Assembly: GCA_003117195.1 (NCBI GenBank)
Contig: BDSI01000003.1
Location: forward strand, 1,116,001 to 1,180,000
DNA: 64,000 nucleotides
Reading direction: 5' to 3'
Source: Eudorina sp. 2006-703-Eu-15
Lineage: Eukaryota > Chlorophyta > Chlorophyceae > Chlamydomonadales > Volvocaceae
The position numbers and the translations under genes were made by a program. Numbering within the stretch: position 1 is the first letter of the stretch; each line of letters begins with the position of its first letter. A model generated the notes under the pieces. That model searched no databases. It saw only the letters and a program-made list of their open reading frames with translations, and was not told the origin of the DNA. This document shows positions 1 through 37,346 of the stretch, one piece after another.

Positions 1-389
1 AACCCAACCCCGGCCCGGGGGGCAGGGGCAAACGAAACCTAACGAACCCTAACGAACCCATACACTGGCCCGAAGACTCCCCACGCCGTCACACAGACCC
101 ACGCGGTCAGACAGAAGCGCCCGTTGGAACGTTGGGGGAGTGGGCGGCGACGGGGAAGATGGGGGGAGGGTGGCGGGGTGTGTGGGCGGGAGGGGAGGGG
201 AGGGGCTGGGAAGGGGGGACGTCGGTGCGTGCGCGGGCGGCCAGTTGCCAGTTGCGCGGTTGGGGGGTTGTCGGTATGACCCCCCATCCATGACGCCGCC
301 CGCCGCTGCTGCCGCGCTTGTTGTTTCCTCCCCTCCCTCCCCCCATCCCCAACCCCAACCCTCCCGCGCCCCCTCCCCCTCCCCCTCAG

Positions 390-26834
<26,445 letters not shown>

Positions 26835-26856
26835 GCGCGCGGGGGCCGGTCCGCTG

Positions 26857-26898
<42 letters not shown>

Positions 26899-29315
26899 TG
26901 TGTGTGTGTGAATCGTTACATATCTGCCGGGCCGACGCTGGCCGCTGGCGCGTGTGTGTGGTGCCTGTACCTGCACGTGTACCTGTATATGTGCGTGTAC
27001 CTGTGCGTGTGTGTGTGTGTGTGTGTGCGTGCGTTATGCCTGTGTCTGTGTGTGGGGGGGATGGGAGGGCGGCGGCGAGTAGGGGAATGAAAGAGGAGGA
27101 GGAGGAGCAAGGCTTGAGCGCTGTGGCGAGAGAGAGGGGGCGAGAGTGAGTGTGTGAGTGTGAGAGAATGCGTTTGAGGGGGCGGGCGGTGGGACGGTGA
27201 GCTCAGTGACGTGGACGTGGACGGGGGGCGGGCAGCGGCTGCCAGCGTCCGCGGGGGCTGCGGTGGGCCCCACGAGCCTGTCGGGGCGGGACTGCGGCAC
27301 TGGCAGGGCCTTGTCCGCGGTCGGGGTCGGGGTAGGAGGTGACAGGGTGAGCACGGGGGGTGCTGACGAGGTTGGGGACAGAACAGATATTAAGTACACC
27401 CACCTGCAGACGGGCACCTGGATAGGATGGGATGGCCGGCTGGCTGGCTGGGAGGGAGGGGCCTCGCATGCGCCTTGCATTGGACAGCGGGAGGGGGCTG
27501 ACAGGGGGGTGGAGACACTTGGGAGCCTTGGTGAGCCAATAGGCGCTGGGGCCCGACGGCCGTGATCGCGGTTGCGGCGGCCCAGGGATATGCCGCGGAC
27601 GTGCAGTGCAGTGTAGCGAGCTGACTTCGACGCATGCGCCGTCCCCGTTTCCGTGCGACACCCCCTCCGGTATTATTCAACGGACAACTCTCTAGGTAGC
27701 ACAACCGACACCAGGATCCGTCCACCCGAACCTGATACCTCCGGGGGGACTGAGAGGTACGGCCCTGGGTGGGCGGAGGGCCCACACGCGGACCATTGAC
27801 CAGGACTTGGAAGTACAGGATCTGCACTGCAGTGCCGACTGGGTTTGCCGTGCAGTACAGTGCAGTACAGTGCTGTAAAGGACATTCGTACATATATATG
27901 ATTGTAACCTGACGTGTTTCGGGGTGCGTTTCGGATTGCCGCACGAATTGCGGCGTGCAGCTGTGTGTAAGACACACAGAGCGAGCCCGGCGGGCTCTGG
28001 TGCCCCGTCCTCCTCCGCTCCATCTGCACCCCAGCTCCACGCCCACCTAGCTATCCCGTCCACGTATAGGCCGCGGCCGCGGCCGCCTGTGTACCGCCTG
28101 TTGTTGTTCCGCCCAGCCACATCCTGCCATCCGTGTTGGTAGCGCCATCCACCACTGTATCATCAGACATCAGCGAGCGGCCCTCGGAGCGGCCCAGCCG
28201 CTGAAATGTCGCCACCTCGCGGCTTTCCTGCGTGTGCCCACCCACCGAAGACATGGCCGAGTCACGAGTCAACCACCGGTCTCCACATCCGCTGCCACGC
28301 ACATAGCCCCCTATAAACACACACACACACACACACACACGTGTCGCGCAACACTAATACCCCACACCGTATTCTCTTCCCTCACCGATATCGTCACTCG
28401 CCCTCCCCTCCCCTGCATTACTGCTGGGGTGGTCCGCTCGCCCACTCTTCCAGGACCGATGTCCCGCACCAACAGATGAATACCCCCAAGACCCAACGCG
28501 CACCAACAGCATGTCTCACACAAACGAACCTCGCCGGCAATGTCGCATCGTCCGAACAACACCAGCAACAGCAACATGTGAACCACCACCACAGGGTGCC
28601 GATACGCGCGTGGATGCGGTAGACGGCCCCCACTCCACCCCCCTGGTGGCCCCCGCGCCCAAGCGAGAGCCGTCCTCCCGCCCCCCGCCCACACAAGGAC
28701 CTTGCTGGCGGTCACAAAGCCGTACGGCGTCCACCAAAAGTACGGCGTCCATGTACGGAATGTACGTCGATCACGGCCTCTACGCCCGCACCCACCACCT
28801 ACCCCTAGGCTCCGAGCTGAACGGATGCTGGCTCCGGCGACTTGGAACACATTGCACTGCCCCCAACCTCGCCGCTCCCACCTTTCCCGGTTCGCGCTCG
28901 ATTTCGTTCGCACCCGTTCACACCTTTCTCCTTAGGTTGGGCTCGAGCGCCAGTACCCATGTACGTGCACTTCCACACCAGCCACTTGAAATCGCCCCCA
29001 ATTGACAAACCAGCCGCGCGCACAGTCGCTGTCCGCCATCCCCCACCCTCATTTGCAACGGAAGCCTCGCACGCCTCGCCGCCCAGCGCAAACCCCGCTG
29101 AACCTTCAGGCCCTCACCATATCATCCGGTCCCCGCTGCCACAGAAACCCTAGACTCCTTCGCCTCAATCTTCGCCCCTTCTTGTCACGTAGCACTGCCT
29201 ATACCCCTACCGCCGTATTTCGGTATTTGCTTCCCGCAGCCGGATCCCCGCTCCTGCTGGTGTTGCTGCTGTCTACCAGTGCTACTGCTGTCGACCTTTT
29301 CCTCTAGTGCAGTCG
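26835..29315. other. 3' flank between convergent dynein and glycosyltransferase genes
   Basis: No supported gene. It begins with a GT-rich microsatellite (about 26858-26910) and a second GT/AC tract to about 27030. The central part has repeated GCAGTACAGT units near 27850, a CGCGGCCGCGG block near 28070 and an AC tract near 28318-28340. It probably holds the long 3' UTRs of both genes. No TGTAA is seen on the minus strand just past the glycosyltransferase stop. Confidence 0.6.
27874..27878 (+). terminator. Candidate TGTAA poly(A) signal of the dynein gene
   Basis: First TGTAA downstream of the dynein stop codon, about 1.04 kb after it. TGTAA is the usual poly(A) signal in Chlamydomonas-group algae. 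Two further copies lie close by at about 27904 and 27965. Assignment is by position only. Confidence 0.45.
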
Positions 29316-32300
29316 CTATCGCGCCCGCCTGTGCCGCCTCCGCCGGCCCCCAGCTTCCTTCGCCGCCGCCGCCGCCGCCACCGCCTCCCTCTCCTCCCGC
29401 TCCCGCCGCCGCGCCGCCAGCCGCTCCAGGTGCTTCTGGTGGCGGTGCCGCTGCTGCAGCGCCTGCATCCGCGCGCGGCGGTCCTGCACCTGCCGCTCCT
29501 GCTCCGAAACCGCGGCCCCAGTGTCCCCCTCCGCAGCGCCCCCCGTGCTGCTGCTGTCGATCAGGTGCGGGTGCCCCTCCTGGCTCCCCCCCTGCTCCGC
29601 GTCCGTGTCGCCGCCGCCGTTACCCTCCGCGCCGGCCCCGCCGCCGCCGCCTTCGCCGCCCTGCGCCTCCGCGTCATTGCCCTTCGCCGCCTCCGCCTCC
29701 TCCGCGGCCTGCCGCGCCTGCTGCTCCGCCTCCGCGGCCTTCCGCAGCAGCTGCTCCTCTGCCTCGTGCGCCCGGCGCTCGCCCTCGGGGGTCAGCGGGA
29801 TGGCGGCCGCCCGGTGGCGCTCCTCGTCCGGGTCCGTGAACCAGCTCTGCACGATCTCGGGCACCCGGCGGTCCTTGCCGGGCAGCTCCAGGGGCTGCGG
29901 CCGGGGCGGGGGTGCGGGTGGGGCGCGGCAGGCGGCAGGGCAGGGCAGGGCATGGTGCGGGTTGGAAGTTTGGGGATGAGGTGGTGACTTCGGATGGCGT
30001 TGGTGTTGAGGAGGCGGGAAGGCAGTTGGGGAAGCCTCGAGTCGACTCGGGGTTGGGAGTGACGCGGGGGGGGGCTCAACACACGGTCAGATCCCCACGC
30101 AGGTCGGGTGGGGTCGGGTGGGGTCGGGTGCGGCGGACCCGGGCGGACGGTGCGGCGCGGCTGCCAGCCGCCGCAGGAGGGTTCCCCCCCCCCCACACAC
30201 ACACAGGAGCCCGCCCGTGCGCCCCTTCGCGGGGCACATCGACGCCGCACATCCCTGTCGTACCGTACCGTACCTTGATGTCGTGCGTGATGTAGTACGC
30301 GTGGCTGTAGCGCAGCACCTTGTACCGCCAGACGCTGCGCGACACCACGGCCACGTTGGCCAGCTGGTGTGCGATGGCCTCCCAGGGCACGATCAGGTTG
30401 CGGTCGCGCGCCAGGCAGCCCTTGGCGCGAGTGTAGATGTTCTGCATGTCGCGCTCGAAGTCGCCCGGGGTGCTCAGGTTGGCGCTCATGACGTCGATGC
30501 CGTACCAGAACACCTCCAAGCCGCGGGTCTGGGACTGCGGGGCAGAGGCCGGGATGAGGGGGCGGAGGGTAAGAGAACGGTATGCTAAAGACGTGTTGGA
30601 GCTGCGCTGCTGCCGCCACAGGTGGCAAAGGGTTCGATCGGGGGTGCCGGTGCTGCAGTAGGGGGACAGAGGGGAAGGGGTATGGGCGGTATGGGGGGGG
30701 GAGGAAGAGACAGAGCGGTTGGGTAGGCGAAGGGAGGGACGGAGGTTCAAGGCCGGGGCAGAAGCGGGCTACGGGTAGGGATGAAGATGAGGAGGCGGAC
30801 GAGGAGGCGGGACGCTGGGCTGGCGTGTAGGGGTAGCTGGGGGTGTGCGATGCAGGAAGTGTGGTAAGAGCACGCAAGTGCAGCAGCTCACGTTCGACAT
30901 GATGACGATTGATAGATGATGGTGCGAGCAAGGGGTGTGCGCAGCACGGCACGCGGCGTGTACGCCCCTACTACTGTACTATGTGTACGACCATGTACGG
31001 CAGGCCTGTACGACACTGCATGCCATCCCCCAACACCGCCACGCACACACACCTTCATGTAGATGTTGGGCCACGACTCGCGACCGCTGAAGCCGTGCGG
31101 CCGCAGCTCGATCAGCGACGACCCCTCGCGCATGAACTCCGCGTTGGTCAGCGCCGAGCCGTGGACGCCCACCAGTACGTCAGTACGGCGCATCAGCCAC
31201 ATGTCGTACAAGTTGTCCACGCCGAAGATGTGGCTGAAGCAGCGCACGTTACGGAAGATGCTCACGCTGCGGTTCTGCGGCAGCTTTAGCTCTCCCCGAT
31301 TGCACCGCTCTATGAGGTCGTCCTCGTTGAGCAGCACACGGCCGATGTCCTTGTGGCTCTTGGAGCGTACGGCGAATACGACTTTCAGTACGGCATCGTC
31401 GGTCTGGTCGCCGAGGGGGACCTTGGCGGCGAGCCGCGCCGTGTAGTTGGCTTCCATGGGCTCGTTCTTCTTCTGCGGGGTGAGGATAGGCGGGGTGAGG
31501 ATAGGGGATGCGGCCCAGAGGGTGGCCGGGCCGGGGTTTGGAAGTGTCTACTGGGCCCCCACCCCGCCCCGCCCCGCCCCGCCCCGTCCCGTCCCGTCCC
31601 GTCCCGTCCCGCCCCGTCCCGCCCCGCCCCGCCCCGCCCCGCTCCGCCCCGCCCCGCCCGCCCCGCCCCGCCGGGTAATCATCCGCCTCCCCGTTTGCCC
31701 CCAAACCCAACCCCCGTGCCAGCAACCACGCTCCGGACCCTCACCGCCGCCGCCGCCGGCGCGGCAACCCCCTTATGTCAACAAAGACAGCGACACCGCG
31801 GCACTCCGGGATACCGCCCCAATTGATCAAGAACCCCATGACCCAAATCACGCCCCACCTTGCTGCTCAATCGCTGCCGTACGCGCCCTCCCTTCCCCTC
31901 CCTGCAGGCCTGCAGGCCCTCCCTGCACTCCGGTGGACTGGAGCCGTGATGCGCCACGTCGCGTCGTGCTCCTCCCCGGCCCTCCTCCTCGCCTTCCCGG
32001 GTGGGTAGTTGCCCACATCCCCCGGATAGATGTGTCCTCTGAGATCCCGATCCGGACCCCCTCCTGCCCCCCGGAGCCCCTCCTGCCCCCCGGAGCCCCT
32101 CCTGCCCCCCGGACCCCCTCCTGCCCCCCGGACCCCTCCCGCTCCACCTCCGCTCCTCTCACCGCGTAGTAATCCGCCACAAACTGACCCGCCTCAAAGT
32201 ACGCCCCCGTGGGCTTCTTGAGCGTGATCTTGCACATGATGAAGCGCGAGAAGCAGCGCTGCTGCACACCCTCGCCCGTGGCGGCGCTGGGCGGCGGTGG

Positions 32301-33399
32301 GCTGCCCGCCGGCCACCGCTGCGACAGCGCGCCCAGACTGGTCACCGCGTAGCTGGAGAAGGGCTGCAGCCAGAAGCGGGTGAAGGACGGCACCGCGCTC
32401 ATGGGCGGGCTCCCGGGGACCAGCGTGATGTGGCTGCGGGTGGCGGCAGGGGGAAGGGTGGGCGGGAGGGAGGAGGGTGGGCGGGAGGTTGCCCCGGGTT
32501 GCAGGGTGCCGCTAGGGGAGGGGTTGGAGAGGGGTCAGGAGCGCTGAGGAGGGACCAAGAGCGGAGCTGAGTCCCACCTCGGGGATAGGCGGGTGGGACG
32601 GGGGCGGGTCAGGCTTCTTCATCGGCACCTTCATTGCATGTCCACTGACACGCGCACCCACGGGAGCACGTTGGCTTCTGGGTGAGTTGAGACCCACCAC
32701 TGCGTGCGCACAAGAGGTTTGAGCCCCAACCCAGATCACCCGGGCCCAGCGTCCGGGGCAATCGTACTTGTCAAAGAACTTGAGCCGCTGCTGCATGAAG
32801 TAGATGTTATTCACGGCGAAGCGGTAGACCTCGGCGACGTTGAAGGGGAAGTGGTGGAAGAAGAGCAGGGGAGTGGTGCAGTTGGAGAACACGGGGCGGC
32901 GCACGTCGTCCGACTCCTCCATGTGGTGCCATGGCCGCATCAGGGGAAACTGGTACCGGTTCTTGCCAATCTTCCATTTGTCCCCGATGCCCAAGACAGA
33001 GGGCGTGTTCCAGAGGATGTCTGTGATATTAAACTGCGGGAGCCGGGATTCGCTAGTCCAAGGATGGTAGCGGCTGTCCTGGTAGATTATGACCCCCTGG
33101 TCCACGCACACATCATGAAGGATGCGGCACCCAAAAATATTCCCACGGGCGTCAATCCTCGGTGTCGGGGCGCTGCACTGCGTGTACCCAAAGTGCTCCG
33201 GGTGCCATTCGCGACCCCTGAACTTGAAATTGACGCCCGCAGCTTCGTACTCCTCCCCCGGATCGTGCTGCGCGCCCGTATCTGTCGTTATAACATCGCC
33301 AGCATCATTGGCGGTATCAACGGCTTGTGGGACAACAAAGTGCCGACTCAACGCGCAAAGGAGCAGCCCCGTGAGCAGCGCCCGTCTCGCCAAGCCCAT
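29316..33399 (-). CDS. GT61/DUF563-type glycosyltransferase, five exons
   Basis: Probable Golgi glycosyltransferase of 720 aa. Exons on the minus strand: 33399-32768, 32433-32163, 31472-31053, 30534-30274 and 29894-29316 (TAG). All phases agree and the total is 2163 nt. The first in-frame ATG is followed by MGLARRALLTGLLLCAL, a short basic stretch plus hydrophobic segment typical of a type II signal anchor. Family motifs are FFHHFPFNVAEVYRFAVNN and VGVHGSALTNAEFMREGSSL (residues about 402-421), which match the DUF563/GT61 fold from family knowledge. GT61 includes plant and algal beta-1,2-xylosyltransferases, but the acceptor cannot be read from the sequence. Residues about 529-720 form an unusual Glu/Gln/Arg/Ala-rich tail, probably coiled coil. 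The exon 1 donor (AA then GTACGA) was chosen because its phase fits exon 2. Confidence 0.85.
30583..30619 (-). repeat. Dispersed repeat family A copy (glycosyltransferase intron)
   Basis: Minus strand reads TGGCGGCAGCAGCGCAGCTC. About 50 nt upstream of the acceptor of the exon at 30534, sense orientation. Confidence 0.55.
31561..31672 (-). repeat. CCCCG/CCCGT pentanucleotide repeat in glycosyltransferase intron
   Basis: About 20 units. G-rich on the transcribed-sense (minus) strand, 90 nt upstream of the acceptor at 31473. Confidence 0.9.
31773..31800 (-). repeat. Dispersed motif family E copy (glycosyltransferase intron)
   Basis: Minus strand reads GTCGCTGTCTTTGTTGACAT, sense to the gene. 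A further diverged copy on the plus strand is at 62276-62312. Confidence 0.65.
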
Positions 33400-33545
33400 G
33401 TTACAACAGTCCAAATAGCCTTCCAAACATCAGCTGAAATTGTTAAGCTCCTCCATATTTTCCGAGTCGAAGATCACGCAACAACTTGGTCGCGCCCGCC
33501 CGACGAGGTGGCCGGCAGCACAGCGGCATTACATGGACAACGTCC

Positions 33546-33555
33546 TATATATATA
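33546..33555 (-). promoter_or_regulatory. TATA-like element upstream of the glycosyltransferase
   Basis: TATATATATA in an AT-rich patch about 150 nt upstream of the ATG at 33399. Its position suits a core promoter with a UTR of roughly 100 nt. This is inference from spacing and composition. Confidence 0.45.
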
Positions 33556-34651
33556 ATTAGCACATAAAAAAGTTTGCTTTAATTTCGGGATAATAGAACT
33601 GCTAGTTGCCCGTCGAATCCTGGTTGCGCTTGAAGTCACGAGTCAGTCAAGAGGGGAACGTGCCCTATCGGTCGCGTTTTGATCGATTTGTAATGATGTT
33701 ATAACAGATAACTTATATGATTAGCGCGACGACATGTTTCCGTGTATTTCCGTAGGCCGTTATGAACGGTTGGGCTGCAAACCATCGATAATGTCATCAT
33801 CGTGAATTCTGCGCCAATGCTGGCATCCTTCACTTACTTTAGACAAGCAGTCGTATGTAGGCTCGTTTCCCGATCTTCGTGTCTAGCTTCACGTAGGAAA
33901 CGCGCGACGTGCGGACCTGCGCGGAAGCGCAGCTTGTTCGGCTTCCCTGGCCAAGAATAATGCGGTGTTTGTATTGAGTTATGTGGCTGCTTTGAGATCG
34001 CGTTCCCTGTTCGCAGCGTACCTGCGAGATAGACCGGCAATGCGCTCATACGATTAATAATTGACCACACAGCTGACAGCTGGCATGTGTCAGCCAGCAT
34101 CATCGCCGCCGGCTCCCGCACTCAGCCGGGCTCGTGGCCGCGCACTCCGGGTCATGTGTCTCACCAAGCGCCATAACAACTGATACTGGAACTGATACTG
34201 GAACTGAATTCCAGTTGGCCCCAGATCGAGGGCCGCCAGCCCCTTTGCCCGCTAGTCCTCCTCCCCCTACTTTGAACGCATATGCATGCCCCGAAGTACA
34301 GTGTGGGGGGTATGGATTGGGGAACCGATACGTGGCACAGTGTGGGGGTGGATGCGCAATTGTTACAGATGATGTTACAGCGGACCCCCGCGGGTCACCA
34401 GTGACAGCGGTAGCGTCCTCACCACGGCACTTCAAGCACGAAACCGCGCCACTTTGGCGCACCGAACATGCTCAACTGCAGCATCGCAACCTTCCGGTAC
34501 TCGGCACACCCAGTGGCTCATGTTATTATTATCATGGATGTTACAGCGTTTTGCAGTCCAGCTTCTCGCGCTCCTCAGGGCCAGACCCAGGCCGGCCCAG
34601 GCAGGCAACGCCACACAACCCTCCGCCTTCGGTCCCAGCAACCTTATGCCT
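33556..34651. other. Intergenic region between glycosyltransferase and dehydrogenase
   Basis: Less GC-rich than the surrounding genes, with no convincing coding signal. Holds the upstream region of the glycosyltransferase, a copy of the 27-nt dispersed motif at 34314-34340 and the likely poly(A) signal of the dehydrogenase at 34541-34545. Confidence 0.6.
34541..34545 (-). terminator. Candidate TGTAA poly(A) signal of the dehydrogenase
   Basis: TTACA on the plus strand, that is TGTAA on the minus strand, about 107 nt past the stop codon at 34652-34654. Good position for the algal poly(A) signal. Confidence 0.55.
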
Positions 34652-37313
34652 TCATTCCCAGTCCGATGCCAGCACGATGCGGTAACGCGCCTTGCCCTCC
34701 GCGACGCGCTGCATCGCCTCGTTGACCTGCGGGATCAAAATTACAACATAACCAGTACGGTGACACCAGGGCGGTCGTCCGGCAGCAGTACGACGCTTTG
34801 GTACATCAGCGGGGCGCACGGCGTCTCCACCTACCGTATGTCCAGGCCCAAGGCGCGCATACACACACCTTTGGGGTCCGCTGTAACGTTCATTCATTCA
34901 CACGCACCCCTCCGTTTTCTTTCACACGCTCCTCCCCTGAACTTCTTCAACAGCTCAACTCGCCCCGCGTCACCTCGTACCACCTCATACACGCGACCAA
35001 AACCCCCAAAACCCATTTGTGCCGTACCTTGGACAGCGGCATAACCTCCAGAATGGGTTTCACCCCCTTCACCCCCGCGAAGTCCAGCATCTCCTGCATA
35101 TCCGCCCGGCCGCCCACGATGGTCCCCGCCACCTTCCTCTGACCGAACACGAGGTCCTGCACCGGCACCGACATGACGGCACCGCCGCCGGGGATGCCCA
35201 CCTGCACACACACCGGCGGCATTGGCGCGCGGCAGCCAAGGTGTCCCGGTGTGGGCGGGGGTTGCAGGAAGTCGGTAGATCTAACCTACAGGTTGAAGCT
35301 GCGCGGCCGCCAACGCGCAAAGGTCCAATCGGCGTAGTACGATACCGGGCCGCAGATGTCCATCGACGATGGCTCAACCCAAGTCGGCAAGGTGACTGGC
35401 CGCTGGCGGCGTGTGGGCAACAGGAGGAGCAACCGGATCCGGATCTTCTGGGTTGGACCGGTGGACGAGGGGGCCGCGCGTAGGGGTGGCCCGGAGGCCT
35501 CCAGGACACACACTACTCACACCCCGGCACACACACACGCGACACGGCCCCTCCCCCTCCCCCTCACACACGCACCTGCACCAGGGTGCCATCGTTCCGC
35601 AGCAGGCTCATCAGCTGGGCCGTGTTGATGTTGGCGGAGGCGCAGTTGAGCAGAACATCCAGGTGGCCCTGGGCGGGTTCCGGCGCCAGCGGGGCGGCGG
35701 GGCGGGGCCCGGAGCAGGGGTGGCGTGGGGTAGGGTGGGGCATAGAAAATTGGCAGACATATTCAAACTGTGCTGCTTCCAGAGCAAAGGTGGGGTAGGG
35801 TTGGGGGAAACCCGGAGCGTGTGTGGGGGTTGGGTGGGTGGGTGGGTGGGGGTGGAAGGAGCGTGCGGTGGTGCGCCGGGGGGCCAATGCCAGAAAGGAG
35901 GCGCGTTACGCCCAGCTGTACGGCAGTGTACGGCAGCGGCCCCGCGCCCCGGTGATCCCCGATCGCTAAACACCCGTGTCTGGGGGCTCCCGGACGCGCC
36001 TCCGCCCCCCCTCCCGCCCAACCGTGCCATCGGCCAGCTCTCCTCGCCGGTCTCTGAAACCCAAAACCCCTCCCTACCTCCCGCCCTCCCGCCCTCCCGC
36101 CCTCCCCGCAATGACTCCCCTCCGCCTCCTTCCCACCTGCAGGCCCTCCGTCCCGGTGGCGTCGCCCCAGGTGCGGAACTCGTGCGCGCCCAGCTCCCGC
36201 GATTCCGCCTCCTACGTGTCCGTGTGTGTGTGCGTGTTTGTGTGTGCGGCGTGTGTGTTTAGAGAAGAGATTCGCGTGTGTGTGTATGTGCGTGTGCAGG
36301 TGTGAGGGCGGGGGGTTTAAAACAGTAACAGCCCGGGAGGGGGGGGCATCTTAGCGGGAGAGGAAAACCTTGATTTTGTTGGTTAGGTACGCATTGTTGC
36401 TCGGCCACCCGCCGGCCGGCCTGCCGTACCGCCGTGCCGGACGCACGGGACAAGCGGGGTCCTGCGAATCTCATCCGGCAACACATTGGTCGCCCCCCCT
36501 CACCCCTCCCCCCCCGACCCCACCTTGTCCGGTGAGATGTCCAGCGCCGTCACCTCGGCGCCCATCTTGTTGGCGAACTGCAGCGCCAGGTGGCCCAGGC
36601 CGCCCACACCCAGCACCCCCACTCGGGCACCCGGCCGCCGGATGTGCCGCCTGGCGGCGGTTGGGGGGAGGGGGGGTTGACCGGGGGAAAAGGGGGAGGG
36701 GGGGAGGGTATAGGAAATTGGTAGAGGGGGGAGGGGGTATAGGAAGGGTCTGGGCTCTGGCGCCCACTGTAACGCCTGTGCATACACACGGCGCGAGTTG
36801 TGGGGCAGCCTCCCTGCCGTACCGTTCCGACGGAGGGGCACGTGGGCACTACGCCTACATGCATTGCACGTGGGCCCAACCACGGGGTTGGGCCCGCCCT
36901 TGACACGTCGCACGCCTCCCGCTCTCGGGCCTTACCCCCCCCACACACACACACCCCGTGAGCCGTGACCCCCCGAGGGGGGCACCCACCTGAGGGGCGC
37001 GTACACGGTGACTCCGGCGCACAGCAGCGGGGCGGCGGAGGCGGAGTCCAGTCCGTCGGGAATGGTGTACACGAAGTCCGCCGGGGCCCGACAGATCTCT
37101 TGGAAGCCGCCGTGGTTGCCTGGGGACGAGGCGGGGGGCCGGGGAGGGGGCAAGAGGGGGGCAGGGAGGGGACGAGGCGGGAGGGAGAGGCAGGCGGCGG
37201 CGGAGGGAATGGGGGACGATGCCGGTGGCAGGAAGCTCAAACGAGGAGCAGCTGGGGGCTGGCGCGCATCGTTATCCCCGAGGACAGCAGCAGTAGCAGC
37301 CGCCGCCGCCGCC

Positions 37314-37346
<33 letters not shown>

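Noticed and set aside
32434..32767. Read-through of the glycosyltransferase exon 1 frame past 32768
   Set aside because: The tail beyond DKYDC lacks family similarity. The GTACGA donor with phase 2 joins perfectly to the next exon (HITLVPGSPP).
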